Made by a program: the position numbers and the translations under genes. Positions 1-7,539 of a stretch of DNA of 42,283 nucleotides are shown here, piece after piece (the first letter of the stretch is position 1; each line of letters opens with the position of its first letter). The notes under the pieces are model-generated. The model searched no databases. It worked only from the letters and a program-made list of their open reading frames with translations, and was not told the origin of the DNA. Source of the stretch: a virus; IMG/VR virus record IMGVR_UViG_3300043543_000392, positions 1-42,283 of that record; one strand, written 5' to 3'.

Positions 1-2
1 CC

Positions 3-1013
3 TACCTCGACCGCCCCTTCATCAAGCGGCTGCCGGAGGAGATCCGGGAGGGAATCCGGAAGTACGGTATCCGCAACTGCTACCTGCTGACCCAAGCGCC
101 CACCGGTACGACCTCCCTCCTGGCTGGAGTGAACAGTGGGATCGAACCGTACTTCGACTTCGACTACCTGCGGAGCGACCGCACGGGCCAGTACAGCGTG
201 ACGTCGCGCTGGGCCGACCTGTACTACTCGCCGAACCGGCCGGAGTGGCTCGTGGCCGCGAACGACATCACGCCCGAAGACCACGTGCGGGTGCAGGCCG
301 CGGCACAGCGGTACAACGACTCCTCCATCTCGAAGACGGTCAACGCCCCGAACTGGCACACGGTCGAGGACGTGAAGCGGCTGTACATGCTCGCCTACGA
401 CAGCGGGCTGAAGAGCATCAGCTACTACCGGGACGGTTCGCGGCAGGAGCAGGTGCTCTACCACAAGGATTCGGCGGCGAAGCCCCCGGCTGAGCCGGTG
501 GATCCGCAAGAGGCGATCCGCGCCGCGCAGGAACTACTGGCTAAGAACGGAATCCCGGTGAGGCGACGACTTCCGGATGAGCGGCAGTCCATCACCCACA
601 AGTTCCGCGTGGGCGAGCAGGAAGGGTACATGACCGTGGGGCTCTTCGAGGACGGGACGCCGGGGGAGCTATTTGTCCACGTCAGTAAAGAAGGGACGAC
701 GGTTAACGCTCTGTATGACGTCATTGCCATGCTGACGAGCTACGCGCTTCAGTACGGCGTGCCGCTTTCGTCTCTAGTCGAGAAGCTGTCAGGGGTCAAC
801 TTCGAGCCTTCCGGTATGACTAGCAATCCGGCTATCCCTACCGCTAGAAGTGTGGTAGACTATGTATTCCGTTGGATGGGATTGAAGTTCCTGAATGGAA
901 AAGGGAGGACGACTAGGTACACATCTGGCTATGCCTGCCCAGATTGCGGGGTTTTGCTGACCCCCTCCGATGGGTGCTATGCTTGTCGGGAGTGCGGATA
1001 CTCGAAGTGTTAG
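3..1013 (+). CDS. nrdJ: Class II (B12-dependent) ribonucleotide reductase, C-terminal part (5' end outside window)
   Basis: Reduces ribonucleotides to deoxyribonucleotides for phage DNA synthesis. The reading frame is open from base 3, so the start lies upstream of the window; the first ATG inside (129) is internal. The visible part has the reductase barrel motif TQAPTGTTSLLAGVNSGIEP, a later stretch SGLKSISYYRDGSR, and a C-terminal Cys cluster (CPDCG, then CYACRECGYSKC), the zinc/thiol tail typical of adenosylcobalamin-dependent NrdJ. The final TAG is followed by the AGGAGG of thyX, so the two are probably co-transcribed. Codon use is strongly GC-rich up to about base 650 and then becomes mixed, like the rest of the window. 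Family is certain; class II rests on the Cys tail and the absence of a partner subunit in view. Confidence 0.93.
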   Translation, partial: YLDRPFIKRLPEEIREGIRKYGIRNCYLLTQAPTGTTSLLAGVNSGIEPYFDFDYLRSDRTGQYSVTSRWADLYYSPNRPEWLVAANDITPEDHVRVQAAAQRYNDSSISKTVNAPNWHTVEDVKRLYMLAYDSGLKSISYYRDGSRQEQVLYHKDSAAKPPAEPVDPQEAIRAAQELLAKNGIPVRRRLPDERQSITHKFRVGEQEGYMTVGLFEDGTPGELFVHVSKEGTTVNALYDVIAMLTSYALQYGVPLSSLVEKLSGVNFEPSGMTSNPAIPTARSVVDYVFRWMGLKFLNGKGRTTRYTSGYACPDCGVLLTPSDGCYACRECGYSKC

Positions 1014-1024
1014 GAGGATAAATC

Positions 1025-1687
1025 GTGGCCGACCTCTTCGAGCCTATCCAGGTCCGGTACGTTGACCATTCTGGTACTGACCTCACGGTGGTCAATGCAG
1101 CACGCGTTTCGTTTGGACGCATGAAAACCGTCCTTGACGACCAGGACAAACGCTTAATACAGTACCTGGCTAAGCATAATCACTGGTCACCGTTTTCCCA
1201 CCCTCACATCACACTCTGGGTGAAGGCCCCGGTTTTCGTCAGATCTCAGTGCTTCCGCCACAAGATTGGGTTTACGGAGAACGAGATCTCACGGAGGTAC
1301 GTTACTACGAATCTGTCTTTCTACTTGCCTAGGCTGAGAAAAGTTCATCCCCAAAAGAAGCAAGGATCTCTGCCGGATCCCATAGATAACGAAGCCAAGT
1401 ATCTAGACGAGGTTATCGAGTGGTACCGAAAATCTGTGGATATCTATCAATCCTTGATAAGTGCTGGTGTAGCCCCCGAGGTTGCGCGCGCGGTTCTCCC
1501 CCAGGGAGTTATGACTGAATGGTATTGGACTGGGTCTCTTTACGCTTGGGCTCGGTTCTATGGGCTACGGACAGCGGAGGACGCTCAGCGTGAAACCGGA
1601 GAGGTTGCCGAGAAGGCGGCAGAAATCATCTCGAAGCTTTTTCCTGTCTCTTGGGATGCTCTAATCCGATTAACGTGGGAGAAGTAG
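1025..1687 (+). CDS. thyX: Flavin-dependent thymidylate synthase ThyX
   Basis: Methylates dUMP to dTMP using methylenetetrahydrofolate and reduced flavin. At 220 aa it has the usual ThyX length. The signature at residues 78-92 reads RHKIGFTENEISRRY, one residue longer than the textbook RHRxxSxNExSxRY; this is a variant I associate with phage ThyX proteins. The downstream motif VLPQGVMTEWYWTG (about 157-170) and conserved Arg residues fit the nucleotide and flavin site. The start is GTG 1025, supported by AGGAGG ending about 9 bases upstream, directly after the reductase stop. It sits between ribonucleotide reductase and the dCTP deaminase gene, forming a dNTP-supply cassette. Function is secure. 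Confidence 0.95.
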   Translation: MADLFEPIQVRYVDHSGTDLTVVNAARVSFGRMKTVLDDQDKRLIQYLAKHNHWSPFSHPHITLWVKAPVFVRSQCFRHKIGFTENEISRRYVTTNLSFYLPRLRKVHPQKKQGSLPDPIDNEAKYLDEVIEWYRKSVDIYQSLISAGVAPEVARAVLPQGVMTEWYWTGSLYAWARFYGLRTAEDAQRETGEVAEKAAEIISKLFPVSWDALIRLTWEK

Positions 1688-1697
1688 GTTTCCTATA

Positions 1698-2201
1698 ATG
1701 TGCGTACTAACCGGCCCAGAGATTAGGAATAGAATTAACGCCGGCTCTTTGGTGGTCAGGCCTTTTACTGAGGACCTGATACAGCCCGCTTCACTAGACC
1801 TTCGCGTTAGTGGTGACTATGTGCTGTTCCCCAAAGATTCTACCGGAGAATCGTCCGAGTACAGAGTATGGGGGAAGGAAAAGATCATTATTTACCCGCC
1901 TACCTTCCTCCTAGCTAGTACCTTGGAGTGGGTAGAAATCCCCGAAGATTTGGTAGCCAGGGTAGAGGGGCGGTCCTCCTATGCAAGATTGGGGCTGTTC
2001 GTTCATACGTCAGCGGGGTATATAGACCCCGGGTTTAAGGGAAACATCACACTAGAGCTTTATCATGTTGGAGCACAACCGATAACCCTACATAAGGGTG
2101 ATGCTATCTGCCAGCTAGTGCTTTATTCCACCCTGGGTGATACGCAGTCCTACCAAGGTAGCTATCAAATGAGTTCTGGACCAATTACGTCTAAGCTGTA
2201 G
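1698..2201 (+). CDS. dcd: dCTP deaminase (possibly bifunctional dCTP deaminase/dUTPase)
   Basis: Deaminates dCTP to dUTP, which after hydrolysis feeds ThyX with dUMP. At 167 aa it fits the trimeric dUTPase/Dcd fold. Visible motifs: QPASLDLR (29-36), EGRSSYARLGLFVHTSAGYIDPG (90-112, with the two Ser and Arg of the substrate loop), and GNITLEL with the likely general base E120. These match the Dcd branch rather than plain dUTPase. Whether the enzyme also splits dUTP cannot be told from sequence. ATG 1698 lies 10 bases after the thyX stop with a weak GTAGG site. It completes the route from dCTP and ribonucleotides to dTMP together with the two upstream genes. Confidence 0.88.
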   Translation: MCVLTGPEIRNRINAGSLVVRPFTEDLIQPASLDLRVSGDYVLFPKDSTGESSEYRVWGKEKIIIYPPTFLLASTLEWVEIPEDLVARVEGRSSYARLGLFVHTSAGYIDPGFKGNITLELYHVGAQPITLHKGDAICQLVLYSTLGDTQSYQGSYQMSSGPITSKL

Positions 2202-2214
2202 CTGGGAGGTTCTG

Positions 2215-2829
2215 ATGGAGGAACGAATTTCTGTATTTTACGTCCATGTCGACTGCTTCCTGCAGTCATCTCAAAAGACTTACGTCTGGCATTTGAATCT
2301 CAAGCCTCAGGAGTACTGTTCCCTCTGCCTGGGAGGTATCGTAGAGGATAGTCCACACGTGCCCGTTTTGGTCTACGGGGAAGTTTCAACGACGGGTAGG
2401 CGATGGAAAAGAAATATCAGGCCGTACGCCATTCTGATTAACAGCCTCCTCTACGATATCACCCTCTTTTCAGAAGACGAGGACAGGTCGGTTGTTATCC
2501 CTACCGCCAGCCAATACCTCTACTTCGGCTTTGTCCCCACGGAGACTTTTGAGACCATAGGTAAAATTGTGGTCCCCGTGGTCCGACAGGTATCGACTGG
2601 TCCTGTTTCCCTTCCTCCAGAGATCGAGGACGTCTGGTGGATCATGGACGAGTTTCTGGCTCAGCCGATTTGGAGATGGTATAGGAGGGTAGACATTCTA
2701 GCACCTGCTTTCCCCCTCATTAATGACGAAGGCGGAATAGACGGCTATCGCGCTTTGCTTGCTAACCCGTATACTGTTCGTGATGAGAGAGAGTCGACGG
2801 AAGAAACTGCCCCGACGTCTTCGGGATGA
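2215..2829 (+). CDS. Hypothetical protein
   Basis: A 204-aa protein that I do not recognise. Residues 1-60 are a beta-rich stretch with a CSLC pair, the middle is rich in hydrophobic beta strands, and residues 150-175 are Trp-rich ([16 protein letters not shown]). The C-terminus is acidic and Ser/Thr-rich. There is no signal peptide or clear membrane segment. ATG 2215 is preceded by GGGAGG at good spacing. It lies between the dNTP cassette and the HNH/terminase block and its last 47 bases overlap the HNH gene. A packaging-associated or nucleotide-related role would be guesswork. Confidence 0.75.
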   Translation: MEERISVFYVHVDCFLQSSQKTYVWHLNLKPQEYCSLCLGGIVEDSPHVPVLVYGEVSTTGRRWKRNIRPYAILINSLLYDITLFSEDEDRSVVIPTASQYLYFGFVPTETFETIGKIVVPVVRQVSTGPVSLPPEIEDVWWIMDEFLAQPIWRWYRRVDILAPAFPLINDEGGIDGYRALLANPYTVRDERESTEETAPTSSG

Positions 2830-3022
2830 TATATTTCGTGCCTATGGTAATAGGTGCTTCTACTGCGGGGCGTTTGCTACTCAGCTAGATCACAGGGTTC
2901 CGATATCTAAGGGGGGAACCGATAGTGTAGACAACCTGGTTCCATCATGTCGTCGATGCAATTTGAGAAAAAGCGCACGTACACATCGAGACGGAGAGAA
3001 AAGATTTTTCGGGGGACCCTGA
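2783..3022 (+). CDS. HNH homing-type endonuclease next to terminase
   Basis: A small (79 aa) HNH nuclease. It shows the full motif set: CFYCG, then [11 protein letters not shown] (catalytic His region), [12 protein letters not shown] and a basic tail. The two CxxC pairs are the usual zinc ribs of the HNH fold. HNH proteins encoded beside terminase genes are known in HK97-like phages to take part in cutting DNA during packaging, which is the likely job here. I chose ATG 2783; GTG 2780 is equally possible, and neither has a good ribosome binding site, so translation is probably coupled to the upstream gene it overlaps. Its last 76 bases overlap the start of the small terminase in another frame. 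Confidence 0.9.
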   Translation: MRESRRKKLPRRLRDDIFRAYGNRCFYCGAFATQLDHRVPISKGGTDSVDNLVPSCRRCNLRKSARTHRDGEKRFFGGP

Positions 3023-3621
3023 AAGCTCAGGTTATAGCTCTGTATCTACGAGGGTTCTCCGAAAAAGAGATCGCTAAAGAAGTGGGAGTGGCTCCCAAAA
3101 CCATCGCCAATATATTGGACGGCCACCGTGCTGTTGTGGCTCAGTATGCTTCTTCTTTCCTTCTCGAAGACTTGTTTGCAATACGTGACCGAGCCTGGGA
3201 GTGGGCAATAGAAGTAGATAAGCTTCGGGAGGAGCTTCTTGCTACTTCCCCAGACGACCCCCAGTACGATGACTTACAACAGCGTTTTACCATGGTCATG
3301 GCGGCCTACCGAGATTGGTGGGATAGGTATATGGGGGCATACTATCGGTTTATCGGAAAATCCGAAGGTACATCCACTGTGAACATAGATGCTCGGCAGC
3401 AAGTTCTTGTGGTTAACGCCGAGGATTTCTACAAGAACCTTCAGGATGTTCGTCGGGCTATCCTAGAGAAGAGCCCCGAAGCTGAGACCTTACTTGCTCT
3501 ACCGGATGGGGAGGGGATATCTGATTGGATTTCTACGTACGGGGAAGTGGTAACACCTGACGAGAAAGCAGAGCCCGCTACCTTCGAGCACACTCTAGAG
3601 GTCCTAGAAGAAGATGGGTAG
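2947..3621 (+). CDS. Terminase small subunit
   Basis: The DNA-recognition subunit of the packaging motor. It is 224 aa, with a basic N-terminus and a helix-turn-helix at about residues 27-62 ([20 protein letters not shown], then [10 protein letters not shown]), followed by long helices for oligomerisation and an acidic C-terminus. Position directly before the large terminase supports the call. The start lies 76 bases inside the HNH gene; ATG 2956 is a second option nine bases later. Neither has a Shine-Dalgarno sequence, so coupled translation is likely. The C-terminus overlaps terL by 8 bases. Confidence 0.8.
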   Translation: MSSMQFEKKRTYTSRRREKIFRGTLKAQVIALYLRGFSEKEIAKEVGVAPKTIANILDGHRAVVAQYASSFLLEDLFAIRDRAWEWAIEVDKLREELLATSPDDPQYDDLQQRFTMVMAAYRDWWDRYMGAYYRFIGKSEGTSTVNIDARQQVLVVNAEDFYKNLQDVRRAILEKSPEAETLLALPDGEGISDWISTYGEVVTPDEKAEPATFEHTLEVLEEDG

Positions 3622-5290
3622 AACGCTTACCCAAATGGATAAGCGGGGGCTCGTTCAGCCCTTCTCTTACGAAGAGCTGCAAATTATTAAAGCGGCTCAG
3701 TCCGACTTTTGGATTTTTCTTACAACTGTCTATGCCGCGTCTTTCTTGGACAAGGAGTTCCTTTACTCTAGTGGGGACTACCAACCGTTTAAGCTAGGGG
3801 CTCTCCATAAAGCCTGGGCAGAAATAGCGTCTAGATACCCACGCTGGTGCATACTCGCTCCACGGCTTCATCTCAAGAGTACAATCCTCGGACGTGGATA
3901 TGTATTCTGGCGTTTGTTTTCAGAAGGGTCCGATATAGACGCGCTTTATATTGGATATAAACGCCCTCTTGCAGAAGAGCACGTGGAGGCTCTTAAGCGC
4001 GATATCAAGAAGAACCCCTATTGCCGTCTGTGGGTAGATAACAATCCCCTGGCCAAAAGCGTGATAGACTTCACCGTCGATTTTGGCGAACAACGATCGG
4101 ATGGTACTCCCTATCAGTGGCGGGCCACGGTTGAGCCCGAGGGGATTCTTGCGGCGACACGCGGTCGTCACCCAAAGGTAGTCATCTGTGACGACATCCT
4201 TTCGGACTTTTCTAACCCGGCTAGCTCCGTAGAGTTGGCCCATATCAACGATATCTTCGATCGCGTGATTCTTTCTCTTCCGCCTCCGGGTGGTGTTCTT
4301 GGTGTGGTGGGTACACCTCAGTCCCTCAACGACGTTCTCCACCGGCTTAAGGATAACCCCAGCTTCTACTTTGCTCGTTTCCGAGCCGTCAAGGATTGGG
4401 AAAACGGTATAACGATCTGGCCGGAGATGTACGATATTGAACGTCTCCGGAAGATCCGAGCGGAGGTTGGTCCAGCCGCCTTTGAAGTTGAGTATCAGCT
4501 CTACCCGAGATCCGAAGTAGATACCTTTATAAAAAGCGAACATCTATCTGCATGCTTCGATCCTTCTCTTGAGCTTTATTTCCCAAGGGAGGGGGCAACG
4601 TTCCCCAACGAAGAGTCCTGGCCGATTGTGGGGGGAATGGACATCGGGAAGGACGTCCACCCATCCCACATCTCCTTCTTCGTCGTTACGCCAGACGACT
4701 GGATGGTGCAGGTATATCACGAGTTCCTCCACAAAATTGACTACACCACTCAGGTAAAAATAATTAACACCGCTATAGAGTACTTCAATCCAATCCGCTT
4801 CCATTTTGACTCAACTCGATCAGAGCTAGACGATCGGGGCCTTACGAAGAGAGCACGGGGCGTGAAGTTTAAAAAGAACCTGAAAGCTTCGATGGCTACT
4901 CTCCTAGAGAAAAGAATTGTGAACACTTATAACAAGCTCGTTCTTGGTATTGACACTGGACCCGGCATTCTCTTCGCTGGCTCTGCTGATTCGCCGCAGT
5001 TTCAGTCTATTCTTCAGATCAACAAGGAACTAAAAGCTAGGGGCGGGATAGAGGGACACGGAGATGCGTTTTGGAGCAACGCATTGGCTGTCTGGTCTTG
5101 GGACGTCGGACCTAAGTTTGTGAGCGTTGGCGACGCTAGTTTCGTTACCCGATCGACTCCGACAATGACGAGAATTTCTCTAAGCTGCGATCATGATTGG
5201 GTAGCGTATGAGATTGACCTTCCTTATTTACCTACTCAGGTACGAGAGAAGTGTCGGCACTGCGGTGCTGTGAGAAATAAGAAAGCATGA
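3614..5290 (+). CDS. terL: Terminase large subunit (ATPase and nuclease)
   Basis: Motor protein that pumps and cuts phage DNA during packaging. It has 558 aa. The N-terminal ATPase has an unusual Walker A, LAPRLHLKST (81-90), a Walker B VVICDD (189-194) and a coupling motif VVGTPQS (231-237). The C-terminal RNase H-like nuclease has the acidic residues D343 (GGMDIGKD), D399 (FHFDSTRS) and D484 (GHGDAFWSNA). The last 40 residues carry a Cys/His cluster (SCDHDW, CRHCG) that may bind zinc and is not part of the core family. It overlaps the small terminase at the start and the next gene by ATGA at the end. Confidence 0.95.
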   Translation: MGRTLTQMDKRGLVQPFSYEELQIIKAAQSDFWIFLTTVYAASFLDKEFLYSSGDYQPFKLGALHKAWAEIASRYPRWCILAPRLHLKSTILGRGYVFWRLFSEGSDIDALYIGYKRPLAEEHVEALKRDIKKNPYCRLWVDNNPLAKSVIDFTVDFGEQRSDGTPYQWRATVEPEGILAATRGRHPKVVICDDILSDFSNPASSVELAHINDIFDRVILSLPPPGGVLGVVGTPQSLNDVLHRLKDNPSFYFARFRAVKDWENGITIWPEMYDIERLRKIRAEVGPAAFEVEYQLYPRSEVDTFIKSEHLSACFDPSLELYFPREGATFPNEESWPIVGGMDIGKDVHPSHISFFVVTPDDWMVQVYHEFLHKIDYTTQVKIINTAIEYFNPIRFHFDSTRSELDDRGLTKRARGVKFKKNLKASMATLLEKRIVNTYNKLVLGIDTGPGILFAGSADSPQFQSILQINKELKARGGIEGHGDAFWSNALAVWSWDVGPKFVSVGDASFVTRSTPTMTRISLSCDHDWVAYEIDLPYLPTQVREKCRHCGAVRNKKA

Positions 5291-5790
5291 ATATCTGGCT
5301 ACCACCATCCTCCAAAATAGAGATCTTTCGGAGGTTTCTAGAGAAGAATGGTCTCGTCGACGCTCGTATTCACTTAACCGGCCGTTACGTAATAGCTTTC
5401 ACGCCCACCCAGGCTTTTGGGACGTCATATAAAGTTCCTAATCTTAAGCGCGTTGTCGAGGTGGCGCTAGAGGACCTTGAGCCTGGTCCCTCCGTGCCGG
5501 TTAGAGAGGTTGGAAAAGAGGAGGTGCCAAACGGGCATTTACTGGAATCTCTGTATACGCGTAACTATCGCAGACTACTAATAGACCACCTTGCCCCGCC
5601 TCTTTTGCGTCCTTCCGAAGCTCTTTTGGCGGTACTATTCGCATTAGAAGGGGGAGAATCGATCATAAGCATACAAAAACCGCCTTCCTCCAATCTACCC
5701 GTTCTAATTGGAGGACGAACGTGGTGGTCTTTGGTAATGCCTGTCCGCCCATTAGTCGCGGAGGCATACCTTCTCGACCGAGATCTTTAG
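5287..5790 (+). CDS. Hypothetical protein downstream of terminase
   Basis: A 167-aa protein translated by a 4-base ATGA overlap from terL. I do not recognise a family. The N-terminal half looks like an alpha/beta fold (IEIFRRFLEKNGLVDARI, then strands), and the C-terminal third is hydrophobic (SEALLAVLFALEGG) but without a convincing membrane segment. In most siphophages the portal gene would be here, but this protein is far too short and lacks portal features. It is the last forward gene before the reverse-strand island. Confidence 0.7.
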   Translation: MNIWLPPSSKIEIFRRFLEKNGLVDARIHLTGRYVIAFTPTQAFGTSYKVPNLKRVVEVALEDLEPGPSVPVREVGKEEVPNGHLLESLYTRNYRRLLIDHLAPPLLRPSEALLAVLFALEGGESIISIQKPPSSNLPVLIGGRTWWSLVMPVRPLVAEAYLLDRDL

Positions 5791-5859
5791 GGCTCAATGT
5801 CCGGCGAGGCGAGCTCCCTTCGTTGCTGGGGGCAAATTTCCTTCGGATCTGTGTATCGC

Positions 5860-6369
5860 TCAGGCCAGGGGCTGATCTCCGGACTCGTCGGGGTCTCGAT
5901 CTCTGGTTGGGTCCTGGTTGGCATGTTCTAACGCCCTTTTTATTGTAGCTTCATCTGTCTCCGGCTCTTCCTGAGAACCAAACCCTAATCCAACCTGTTC
6001 CTTGAAATGCAGTTCTCTCGCTGCTACGGCCAGTTTTTGGATTACGGTGGCTCCTACGGGAGAACCGTCTGACCATTTATCAGTATAACTTACATTGTGC
6101 AGCAAGGAAAGTATTTCTACTTGCGATAGTTGTATCTCTACCTCTTCAGGCGGCTCAGGCCCAAAGAATCGACCCAAATGGTAGAGCAGTTTGAACGCTA
6201 GCGCTGGAAAGCCAGGCGGACATTCCCACTCCTCCCTCTTTCTAGGTGTATCTACCTTACAAACTTCGACTAAATAGAACAACTGGCTTTTAGAGAGCTT
6301 TACTCCTACGTAGCAAGGGGTGGGTTCAAACCTGGGAATAGGATGGAGGTCATTCCACGATCTTTTCAT
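5860..6369 (-). CDS. Hypothetical protein, third gene of reverse-strand island
   Basis: A 169-aa protein read leftwards. It is soluble-looking, with two helical segments (LSKSQLFYLVEVCKVD; FPALAFKLLYHLGRFF) and a strongly acidic C-terminal tail rich in Asp, Glu, Arg and Pro. No family is recognised and no catalytic motif stands out. It begins 11 bases after the stop of the upstream 235-aa gene, so they share a transcript. It ends 70 bases from the convergent forward gene, and no clear stem-loop terminator was found between them. Function unknown. Confidence 0.7.
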   Translation of the reverse strand: MKRSWNDLHPIPRFEPTPCYVGVKLSKSQLFYLVEVCKVDTPRKREEWECPPGFPALAFKLLYHLGRFFGPEPPEEVEIQLSQVEILSLLHNVSYTDKWSDGSPVGATVIQKLAVAARELHFKEQVGLGFGSQEEPETDEATIKRALEHANQDPTRDRDPDESGDQPLA

Positions 6370-6380
6370 TACTTCCCCCG

Positions 6381-7088
6381 TTAGTAGGGGATAGAGAACG
6401 CCTCGTAAGACGGCGCGCTGCTATAGTTGTAATCCCTTATAGGGAAGTAGTCTGGATCCAGCGGTATTTCCTGTGCAAGGATATATCCTCTATTCCATAC
6501 TTCTCTCGTGATCCCCCAGTCGTAGAATAGCCGCCTTCTCCACTCCGCCATTAGTCTTTGGTACTTGAACGGCAACTGCGTGAGCGGTACGTGCGGTCGA
6601 TTGCGCGGCTCCCTAGCCAACTCCCGTTCCATGCCCCACACGACTAGACGTACGTGATCGTCTGACATAGGATCTATCCCCTCTGGAGGGGGGAACCACC
6701 TGTCGTTCGCCCAGGCGTCGACAATTTGGCGAATGGTTTCTACCAAATCGTCGGCTAAGTCCTGAAAGTAGTACGGGAGTTCGGCATTTACCTGGAACGC
6801 CCGAGTAGGTGGAATTGGTTGCCCGTCGTCTCCTATTGGAATTTCCGCGATACGTTCACTCGCGTTTGAAGACACGCTGGAGATTCGCAAGCCGGTGGTG
6901 GTCACTCTTTCCCGGAATTCTTTCCACTGTTGAATTACTCTCGGGCTCAGCTCTTCCATTTCTGGAATATCCACATCTCTTTCAATAACTTCAACCAAGG
7001 AAGGGATTTTCTCTAACACCGCAGCTGCGCCGGTTGTGGCTGCGGCTGCCCAGCGGAGTACCCTGAGTCGCCTGCCCCTAATGACCAT
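6381..7088 (-). CDS. Hypothetical protein, second gene of reverse-strand island
   Basis: A 235-aa protein. The N-terminus is basic and then hydrophobic (VLRWAAAATTGAAAVL, about 10-25), which could be a short membrane anchor or signal-like segment. The rest is soluble with many Trp, Pro and Arg residues (ANDRWFPPPEGIDP; RLMAEWRRRLFYDWG) and a Tyr-rich C-terminus. No family is recognised. The start overlaps the end of the upstream 81-aa gene by 11 bases, which points to translational coupling. It is part of a three-gene reverse transcription unit inside the forward late genes. Confidence 0.72.
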   Translation of the reverse strand: MVIRGRRLRVLRWAAAATTGAAAVLEKIPSLVEVIERDVDIPEMEELSPRVIQQWKEFRERVTTTGLRISSVSSNASERIAEIPIGDDGQPIPPTRAFQVNAELPYYFQDLADDLVETIRQIVDAWANDRWFPPPEGIDPMSDDHVRLVVWGMERELAREPRNRPHVPLTQLPFKYQRLMAEWRRRLFYDWGITREVWNRGYILAQEIPLDPDYFPIRDYNYSSAPSYEAFSIPY

Positions 7089-7323
7089 TGTTCCACTCCC
7101 TATCCACTATCATACCCCAGAATGGACCAAACAACACGGAACAGGTGCTTTTGTACATTTCTTCCTCTTCCTCGGTCAGATCAATAGTACCACGAGGCGT
7201 AAGGATGACCCTATCGCGCTGGACATAAGGGATGGCAGCAAGGGAAAGCAAATGCTCTACCTGCCCATGGTTGATTCGGCGCTTGATGAATAGACTTATA
7301 TCTCGGGGTCCGGCCAGGAGCAT
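7078..7323 (-). CDS. Hypothetical protein, first gene of reverse-strand island
   Basis: An 81-aa protein of unknown function with an acidic centre (LTEEEEEMY) and a hydrophobic patch near the C-terminus (CSVLFGPFWGMIV). The start is placed at 7323 and not at the upstream ATG 7344, because AGGAGGT lies about 10 bases before 7323 and would fall inside the longer reading frame. A TAGACG-17 bp-TACACT promoter-like pair lies just upstream on the same strand. It is the first gene of the island and overlaps the next gene by 11 bases. Confidence 0.68.
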   Translation of the reverse strand: MLLAGPRDISLFIKRRINHGQVEHLLSLAAIPYVQRDRVILTPRGTIDLTEEEEEMYKSTCSVLFGPFWGMIVDREWNNGH

Positions 7324-7338
7324 GCCTTTTCGACCTCC

Positions 7339-7374
7339 TTGCACCTCTGCATGCTAGTGTACTACGCTTGGGTT
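7339..7374 (+). promoter_or_regulatory. Candidate leaderless promoter for the zinc-ribbon gene and late operon
   Basis: TTGCAC (7339-7344), an 18-base spacer and TACGCT (7363-7368) are followed by only 6 bases before ATG 7375. No Shine-Dalgarno sequence is present, and transcription would start at about the ATG itself. This TANNNT-6/7-ATG arrangement is the known signature of leaderless genes. It overlaps the divergent reverse promoter candidate. The -35 match is weak. Confidence 0.45.
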
Positions 7375-7384
7375 ATGACGTCTA
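7356..7384 (-). promoter_or_regulatory. Candidate sigma-70 promoter for the reverse-strand island
   Basis: Read on the reverse strand, TAGACG (7384-7379) is followed after 17 bases by TACACT (7361-7356). Each matches 4 of 6 consensus bases. The strong ribosome binding site of the 81-aa gene follows about 15 bases later. The site faces a forward promoter candidate, making this a divergent control region. Confidence 0.4.
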
Positions 7385-7539
7385 GGAGTCGAGGGGCTGA
7401 AATCATATGCCCGTTCTGTAAGAGGCTCCTCTTCAGGACGGACTTGCCTCGCGGGCAGGCCTACTGCTCTCTTTGCAAAAGGTGGTTCGGCTGGGATATA
7501 TCTAAACCGAAATCGGAGAACCCAAGAGGTAGCAGATGA
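7375..7539 (+). CDS. Small zinc-ribbon protein
   Basis: A 54-aa protein with two Cys pairs, CPFC and CSLC, about 20 residues apart, the layout of a rubredoxin-like zinc ribbon. It probably binds DNA, RNA or a protein partner. The start is taken as ATG 7375, preceded by a TACGCT box and no ribosome binding site; a longer start at TTG 7339 is possible but adds a hydrophobic stretch unlike zinc-ribbon proteins. The stop overlaps the start of the phosphoesterase gene (ATGA), so they are probably translated together. Confidence 0.75.
   Translation: MTSRSRGAEIICPFCKRLLFRTDLPRGQAYCSLCKRWFGWDISKPKSENPRGSR

Noticed and set aside
3920-4543. 207-codon reverse frame opposite the large terminase
   Set aside because: The forward strand holds all terminase motifs; the reverse product has no motif and no ribosome binding site.
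5790-5860. Terminator between the convergent genes at 5.8 kb
   Set aside because: No stem of useful length with a T-run on either strand could be found in the 70-base gap.
7036-7293. 85-codon forward frame opposite the reverse island
   Set aside because: The reverse frames are coupled and have a clear ribosome binding site; the forward product lacks any.
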